Assembly (NCBI RefSeq): GCF_000227685.2
Contig: NZ_CP007029.1
Location: forward strand, 532,501 to 596,500
Direction of reading: 5' to 3'
DNA length: 64,000 bases
Source of the DNA: Thioalkalivibrio paradoxus ARh 1
GTDB taxonomy: Bacteria > Pseudomonadota > Gammaproteobacteria > Ectothiorhodospirales > Ectothiorhodospiraceae
Below are positions 57,782 through 64,000 of this stretch, piece after piece. How positions within the stretch are numbered: position 1 is the first letter of the stretch; each line of letters begins with the position of its first letter. The notes under the pieces were generated by a model. The model saw only the letters and a program-made list of their open reading frames with translations. It did not search any database and was not told the origin of the DNA. The translations under genes were made by a program, and so were the position numbers.

Positions 57782-59121
57782 AGGAACAGCCAGCCGACGA
57801 TGAACACCGCCGCCATCACGCCGACCACGTCGGCGGTCAGTGCCGCGGCCAGCGTGTGCCGGATTCGGCGCACCTGGATGGCCCCGAAGTACACCGCGAG
57901 CACGTAGAACGTGGTTTCGGTCGAGCCCTGCAGCGTCGAGACCAGCAGACCCACATGGGTGTCCGGGCCGGTGGCCGGATCCTGCATGATGCCCGCCATG
58001 ATCCCGTAGGCGCCGGAGCCGGACAGCGGGCGCAGCAGCGCCATCGGCAGCGCCTCGGGGGGCAGGCCCAGCGGCGTGGTCCAGGGCGCGAGCAGCCCGA
58101 CGAATACCCCGAGCGCGCCGCTCGCGCGCAGCATGCCCACCGCGACCAGGATCGCGACCAGGTACGGGATGATGCGCAGCGCGACCTGGAAGCCTTCCTT
58201 CGCGCCCTCCACGAATACCTCGTAGATGCGCACCCCCCGCGCGACACCGAACAGCAGGAAGCCGACGATCAGTCCCGGGATGATCCAGGGGGCGATCGTC
58301 TGCCCGTACAGGATCGTCAGCGGAATGATGCCGAGTACCCCGAGCAGCACCAGTGCGCTGACCCAGCCCGGATAGCCCTGCGTCGGGACGTCGATTCCCA
58401 GCGGTTGCGCTTCCTGCTGCGCCGGCTCGCCGGTGTCGCGGGTTTCGGCCGCCTGGTGCTCCCGGGACTCCGGCGAGCGGGTCTGCGCGTCCGGGCCGGC
58501 ATCGGCCGTGGGGGCCGGGGGCAGGAAGAATCGTTGCAGCACCAGCGCGCTGGTGATTCCGGCGGTGGTCGCGAACAGGGTGGCGAACAGCGTGGTCGGC
58601 AGAATCGCCGCCGGTTCGGCCGAGCCCAGGCTGGCGCGCAGCGCGATCACGCCCGTTGGCAGCAGCGTGATGCTGGAGGTGTTGATCGCGAGGAACAGCG
58701 CCATCGCGTTGGTCGCGGTGCCGGGGTGCGGGTTCAGCTTGTTCAGTTCCTGCATCGCGCGGATGCCGAACGGCGTCGCCGCGTTGCCGAGTCCGAGAAT
58801 GTTGGCCGAAAAATTCAGGATCATCGCACCCATCGCCGGGTGCTCCGGGGGCACGCTGGGGAACAGGCGGGTCATCAACGGGCGCAGCAGTCGCGCCAGT
58901 ACCGTCAGCAGCCCGCCGGCCTCGGCGATCTTCATCAGTCCCAGGAACAGGGCCATCACGCCGACCAGGCCGATCGCGAGTTCCACCGCACTGCCCGCCG
59001 AACTGATCGCGGCCTGCGACAGCTCCTGCATCGGCTGACTGTCAGCGTCGAGCTCGGTGAGTTCGCGCCAGGCTGCGGCCAGGAAGGCGGCGAGGATCAG
59101 GACCAGGAAGATGAGGTTCAT
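57778..59121 (-). CDS. SpmA-SpmB fusion (two nucleoside-recognition/gate domains)
   Basis: A 447-residue membrane protein made of two related halves. The first (1-205) has the gate-domain segment NILGLGNAATPFGIRAMQELN and matches SpmA. The second (about 250-447) has LLRPLSGSGAYGIMAGIMQD and GSTETTFYVLAVYFGA and matches SpmB. They are joined by a polar linker rich in Glu, Ala and Gln. In Bacillus, SpmA and SpmB are separate spore-maturation proteins; fused forms are known in non-spore-formers, where the function is unclear. It is cotranscribed with the ClsB-like gene. Confidence 0.9.
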   Translation of the reverse strand: MNLIFLVLILAAFLAAAWRELTELDADSQPMQELSQAAISSAGSAVELAIGLVGVMALFLGLMKIAEAGGLLTVLARLLRPLMTRLFPSVPPEHPAMGAMILNFSANILGLGNAATPFGIRAMQELNKLNPHPGTATNAMALFLAINTSSITLLPTGVIALRASLGSAEPAAILPTTLFATLFATTAGITSALVLQRFFLPPAPTADAGPDAQTRSPESREHQAAETRDTGEPAQQEAQPLGIDVPTQGYPGWVSALVLLGVLGIIPLTILYGQTIAPWIIPGLIVGFLLFGVARGVRIYEVFVEGAKEGFQVALRIIPYLVAILVAVGMLRASGALGVFVGLLAPWTTPLGLPPEALPMALLRPLSGSGAYGIMAGIMQDPATGPDTHVGLLVSTLQGSTETTFYVLAVYFGAIQVRRIRHTLAAALTADVVGVMAAVFIVGWLFL

Positions 59122-59266
59122 CGACGCGGGCGACTCCGTGCGGTGGGGTTCTCAGCGGTTGTCCGAACGCGGGTTCCGGTTCCCCCGCCGCGTGTCGGGC
59201 CTTGTTCTCTCTATCTGTTTCGGGAGCGTGCCCCATCTCCCACTCGCAAGAGCGGGGGCATGGCCG

Positions 59267-60118
59267 TCAGCGGTTTTCCCCCCGGGACACGATGCGCATC
59301 ACGGTGTCCATGGCCCGCGTCGGCAGCAGCCATTTCAGAGTCGCGAACAAGTGGGTCGGCACGGTCACCCGGTAGCGGGTCTTCGGCCGACGCGCCTCGA
59401 GCGCGTGCACGACCGCCTTCAGCACGGCCTCCGGCCCCAGCGTGAACGGCGCTTCCCGCTCCGCGTGAGCCAGACGGCGTTCCATGCGTTCGTAGGTCTC
59501 CCGCCAGTAGCTCTCGCGCGGGCGGATGAAGCGCCGGTAGGCGAGGAACGCGTTGGCGCGGAAGCGGCTGCGGATCGGGCCCGGCTCGACCAGCGCCACG
59601 TGGATGCCGCTGCCGTGCAGTTCCTGGCGCAGCACGTCGCTGAGCCCCTCGAGCGCGAACTTGGAGCACACATAGGCCCCGCGCATGCGCAGCCCGACCA
59701 GCCCCAGCACCGAGCTGTTCTGAATGATGCGGCCGCTGCCCTGTCTGCGCATCGCCGGGATCACCGCGTTGGTCAGCTCCAGCCAGCCGAGCACGTTGGT
59801 CTCGAGCTGGGCCCGCAACGCGGGGCGGGACAGATCCTCGACCGCGCCCGGCTGCCCGTAACCGGCGTTGTTGAACAGCGCGTAGAGTTCGCCGCCGGTG
59901 CGCGCGAGCACCTCATGCACCGCGCTGCGGATGCTCGCCGAGTCGTCCAGGTCCAGCCGCAGGGCTTCCAGCCCCTGACCTTTCAGACGTGCGACCGCCT
60001 CGCTGCTGCGGGCGGTCGCAAATACCCGATAGCCGCGTTCGTGCAGCGCCAGCGCCACGTGTTCGCCGATTCCGGAGGAGCAGCCGGTCACAAGTATCGT
60101 GCGGGAAGGGTTGGTCAT
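59267..60118 (-). CDS. Short-chain dehydrogenase/reductase
   Basis: A 283-residue classical SDR. The cofactor motif is TGCSSGIG near residues 11-18, NNAGYGQ follows, and the catalytic set is S in IIQNSSVLG with Y-x3-K in AYVCSKFAL. The C-terminal extension of about 40 residues contains LKWLLPTRAMD, seen in SDRs acting on hydrophobic substrates. The substrate is unknown. It starts one nt after the DsrE-like gene ends, so the two are cotranscribed. Confidence 0.92.
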   Translation of the reverse strand: MTNPSRTILVTGCSSGIGEHVALALHERGYRVFATARSSEAVARLKGQGLEALRLDLDDSASIRSAVHEVLARTGGELYALFNNAGYGQPGAVEDLSRPALRAQLETNVLGWLELTNAVIPAMRRQGSGRIIQNSSVLGLVGLRMRGAYVCSKFALEGLSDVLRQELHGSGIHVALVEPGPIRSRFRANAFLAYRRFIRPRESYWRETYERMERRLAHAEREAPFTLGPEAVLKAVVHALEARRPKTRYRVTVPTHLFATLKWLLPTRAMDTVMRIVSRGENR

Positions 60119-60119
60119 G

Positions 60120-60497
60120 TCAGTAGGTCAGGGTCACCACGTGGTCCTCGATCACCTCGCCGATGAACGCGCCGCCACCGCGGACGCCGTCGAGTTGCGG
60201 GATCGCATTGTCCCGGGTCAGGCCGTGTTCTTCCATGGCTCCGGCGCAGGCAAAGAACCGGCAACCCGCGTCGTGTGCATCCTGCATGAAGCCGTATACC
60301 GACTTGGCGTGCGCCGTGCCCGGATGGATGGCCTCGGCAACGCCCCGGATCAGCAGTCTCGTGCTGTCGCCGGCGAAGTACATCTCCACCTGAAGATCCA
60401 TCACCGCGGCGACGGTGGCCTGGAAAAACGGCGCCCCGAGGGTGGACGGGCGTTCCAGATCCAGGTTCAGCAGCATGATCACGATCTTTTCCGTCAT
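60120..60497 (-). CDS. DsrE/TusD-like small sulfur-relay family protein
   Basis: A 125-residue protein of the DsrE superfamily: a beta strand EKIVIMLLNLDLE, then GAPFFQATVAAVMDLQVEMYFAG in two stretches, and the cysteine region GCRFFACAGAMEEHGL with C79 and C84. Related proteins carry persulfide sulfur, and some are predicted membrane-associated peroxiredoxin-like proteins. In a genome with soxAX a sulfur role is attractive but unproven. It is first in a two-gene unit with the SDR. ATG 60497 is preceded by no strong site. Confidence 0.82.
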   Translation of the reverse strand: MTEKIVIMLLNLDLERPSTLGAPFFQATVAAVMDLQVEMYFAGDSTRLLIRGVAEAIHPGTAHAKSVYGFMQDAHDAGCRFFACAGAMEEHGLTRDNAIPQLDGVRGGGAFIGEVIEDHVVTLTY

Positions 60498-60634
60498 CGA
60501 TTCGTTCCGCTTGCTCTCCGCCGTTGCGCCGGCCTGGCGTGTCCCGCACCGATTGTCGCAGGGGGGGTACTTTAATTCACAGGATTCGGTCGCATAATAC
60601 GCGCATCCCCTGTTCAACATCCGGAGTTCCAAAC

Positions 60635-60925
60635 ATGCCGATTTACGAATACGAGTGCAGTGCCTGCGGCGACCGTACCGAGGTCATCCAGAAGGTCAGC
60701 GACCCCGCGCTCACCGACTGCCCTGCCTGCGGGGCGGGTGCCCTGAACAAGCTGGTGTCGGCAGCCGGGTTTCGCCTGTCCGGCGGCGGCTGGTACGAGA
60801 CCGACTTCAAGAAGGACAGGCGCCGCAACCTGAAGGAGGATGCGGGCAGGACCGACTCCGGCCCCGCCGGCGGTAGCGGTTCTCCGGCCTGCGGCTCGGG
60901 ATCCTGCGCAGCCCCGGCGGCGTGA
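60635..60925 (+). CDS. FmdB-type zinc ribbon protein
   Basis: A 96-residue protein starting [12 protein letters not shown], with two CxxC pairs (C8/C11 and C29/C32) forming the zinc ribbon, then an [10 protein letters not shown] segment and a low-complexity Gly/Ser/Cys tail ([13 protein letters not shown]). FmdB-like proteins are proposed regulators, but no function is proven. This gene is often found just upstream of DUF502 and aspS, as here. Confidence 0.9.
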   Translation: MPIYEYECSACGDRTEVIQKVSDPALTDCPACGAGALNKLVSAAGFRLSGGGWYETDFKKDRRRNLKEDAGRTDSGPAGGSGSPACGSGSCAAPAA

Positions 60926-60936
60926 GTGCCTGACCG

Positions 60937-61590
60937 GTGCTGAGTCACCTGCGTCGCTACCTGATCGCGGGACTGCTGGTCTGGGTCCCGCTGATCGTGA
61001 CCGGACTGATCATCAAGTTCCTGGTCGACGCACTCGACTTCACCATCCTGCTGCTGCCGGCGAGCTGGCGGCCGGAGGCGATCCTTGGCTTCAGCGTGCC
61101 GGGGACCGGGGTGGTGGTCGCGATCGTGATCGTGTTCGTGACCGGCGTGGTGGCGGCGAACATCGTCGGGCGCAAGCTGGTCGAGCTGGGCGAGGCGATC
61201 GTCGACCGGATCCCGCTGGTGCGGTCGATCTACAGTGCGGTGAAACAGGTGATGCGCACCGTGTTCGACGACGGCGGCCAGTCGTTCCGGCGCGTGTTGC
61301 TGGTCGAGTATCCGCGCAAGGGGCTGTGGACGCTCGGATTCCAGACCGGCGTCGGCGTCGGCGAGGTGCAGGCGCGGACCGAGCGCGATGTGCTGACCGT
61401 GTTCGTCCCGACCACGCCGAACCCGACCTCCGGGTTCGTGATCATGGTCCCGCGCGAGGATGCGGTCGAACTCGACATGTCGGTCGAGGACGGTCTGAAA
61501 TTCGTGATGTCGCTGGGGGTCGTGGTGCCGGAGTGGCCGCCGCTGGCGAAGGGCGGCGGGAAGCTTGCGCCGGGGATGACCAAACCGTAA
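60937..61590 (+). CDS. DUF502 family membrane protein
   Basis: A 217-residue inner-membrane protein with two N-terminal transmembrane segments (about residues 8-30 and 55-78) and a cytosolic beta-rich domain with [13 protein letters not shown] and [16 protein letters not shown]. The function is unknown. The start is GTG 60937, 11 nt after the FmdB stop. It precedes aspS. Confidence 0.88.
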   Translation: MLSHLRRYLIAGLLVWVPLIVTGLIIKFLVDALDFTILLLPASWRPEAILGFSVPGTGVVVAIVIVFVTGVVAANIVGRKLVELGEAIVDRIPLVRSIYSAVKQVMRTVFDDGGQSFRRVLLVEYPRKGLWTLGFQTGVGVGEVQARTERDVLTVFVPTTPNPTSGFVIMVPREDAVELDMSVEDGLKFVMSLGVVVPEWPPLAKGGGKLAPGMTKP

Positions 61591-61608
61591 CATCCCAGCC
61601 CCTTTTTT

Positions 61609-61631
61609 GGCGGGCGGCAGTGCCGCCCGCC
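61609..61631. repeat. Perfect GC hairpin between DUF502 and aspS
   Basis: GGCGGGCGGC and GCCGCCCGCC form a 10-bp stem with a three-base AGT loop. A T6 run stands before, not after, the stem, so it is not an intrinsic terminator on the plus strand. It may act as an mRNA processing or attenuation structure upstream of aspS. Confidence 0.5.
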
Positions 61632-61679
61632 GACCCATCAACCGGGCGGAACCCGCCTTTCTGGCTTGGAACTGGCGCA

Positions 61680-63458
<1,779 letters not shown>

Positions 63459-63470
63459 TTCCGGCTCCCG

Positions 63471-64000
63471 ATGCGGGCCAGCGTCGTCACCATCCACGGC
63501 TGGCACATGACCGGTGCCGAGATGTGGCCGTTGCGGCGGCGATTGCAGCGGCACGGTTACGAAGTCCACGCATTCCGCTATCGTTCGCGCCGCGAAACCC
63601 CCGAGCAGGCCGCGCGTCGCCTGGCGGTATTCCTGGAACGGGTTCCGGGCGAGGTGATCCATCTGGTCGCGCACAGCCTGGGCGGCATGGTCGTGCGCCA
63701 CTTGTTCGCGTTGGCGCCGGTCCAGCGCCCCGGGCGCATCGTGATGCTCGGGGCGCCGCTGGCGGGCAGCCGTAGCGCGGCGCGCATGGCCGGCACGCGG
63801 GCCGGGCGCTGGTGGCTCGGGGCGGCGCTGGACCGCGGCCTGGTGGGCGGCAGCCCGGCGCTGCAGGGCCGCAGGATCGGCATGATCGCGGGCAACCGCG
63901 GGCTCGGCGTCGGCAGCCTGCTGCCCGGGACGCTGCCCCGGCCCAACGATGGCACGGTCGCGGTCGACGAGACCTACGGGCCGGAGGTGGTCCGCCATCT
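63471..64000 (+). CDS. Alpha/beta hydrolase (lipase-like), 3' end beyond the window
   Basis: At least 176 residues are visible and the frame is open at the window edge. TIHGWHMTGAEMW supplies the oxyanion HG motif, and LVAHSLGGMVVRH has the nucleophilic serine in the G-x-S-x-G-like AHSLGG. PNDGTVAVDETY near the end resembles the acid region of triacylglycerol-lipase-like esterases. It starts 13 nt after aspS and may be cotranscribed. The catalytic histidine would lie outside the window. Confidence 0.85.
   Translation, partial: MRASVVTIHGWHMTGAEMWPLRRRLQRHGYEVHAFRYRSRRETPEQAARRLAVFLERVPGEVIHLVAHSLGGMVVRHLFALAPVQRPGRIVMLGAPLAGSRSAARMAGTRAGRWWLGAALDRGLVGGSPALQGRRIGMIAGNRGLGVGSLLPGTLPRPNDGTVAVDETYGPEVVRH

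Noticed and set aside
61601-61631. T-run plus hairpin before aspS considered as a terminator
   Set aside because: The T run precedes the stem on the plus strand and would read as A residues after it on the minus strand, so neither strand has a proper intrinsic terminator.

Overview
The window is 64 kb of GC-rich chromosome from a gammaproteobacterium. It has the E. coli-like rng-yhdP-nitrilase-tldD order, a BamC lipoprotein, an rpsP-rimM-trmD-rplS operon, hda beside arsC/wrbA, and purM-purN. A soxA-soxX cytochrome pair, a DsrE-like protein, a cytochrome c assembly protein and a rubrerythrin/Fe-S cluster point to a sulfur-oxidising lineage. Ectothiorhodospiraceae, for example Thioalkalivibrio-like, is my best guess, inferred from gene content only.

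Layout. 1-2656: 3' part of an rRNA operon (most of 23S, 5S, strong terminator). 2795-5659: MBL-fold hydrolase, bamC, dapA (minus). 5815-8567: GcvR-like ACT protein, Bcp peroxiredoxin, PIN-PhoH ATPase. 8546-11747: xseB-ispA-dxs isoprenoid operon (minus). 11826-14877: a redox/iron island (rubrerythrin, HdrD/GlpC-like Fe-S protein, EncFtn-type ferritin, DUF3501) behind a promoter with two identical palindromic operators. 14993-18595: radA, a CorB-type CBS protein and a CcsA/YpjD-like protein (minus). 18814-22846: ffh, the rpsP-rimM-trmD-rplS operon and an Ogt-type alkyltransferase. 23094-24835: soxA-soxX with an upstream palindrome and a terminator. 24959-27764: rlmJ-htpG.

27866-29518 is the mobile part. 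An IS110-family element sits inside one copy of a 115-bp palindromic repeat. A second copy follows directly and a third lies at 6947. Its left end encodes what reads as a complete bridge RNA: a 5' hairpin, a target loop and a donor loop. All four guide segments match the observed target and donor sequences. A promoter for this RNA is rebuilt only when the element circularises.

29517-43079: sohB, a LysR regulator, a small unknown gene coupled to an AI-2E-family permease, rng, yhdP, a nitrilase-family hydrolase, tldD and pmbA. 43114-51033: DUF3108, purN, purM, a CDP-alcohol transferase, hda, DUF2069, wrbA, arsC/yfgD, acylphosphatase, proS and a MIF-like tautomerase. 51171-55605: an RND efflux pair whose promoter region carries the same TTAG-N6-CTAA core as the soxAX palindrome, suggesting one local regulator for both. 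55675-64000: alpha/beta hydrolase, ClsB-like phospholipase-D enzyme, SpmA-SpmB fusion, SDR, DsrE-like protein, FmdB zinc ribbon, DUF502, aspS, and a second alpha/beta hydrolase cut by the window end.

The most novel-looking content is the legible IS110 bridge RNA system with its repeat targets, followed by the encapsulin-less EncFtn/rubrerythrin island with paired operators.
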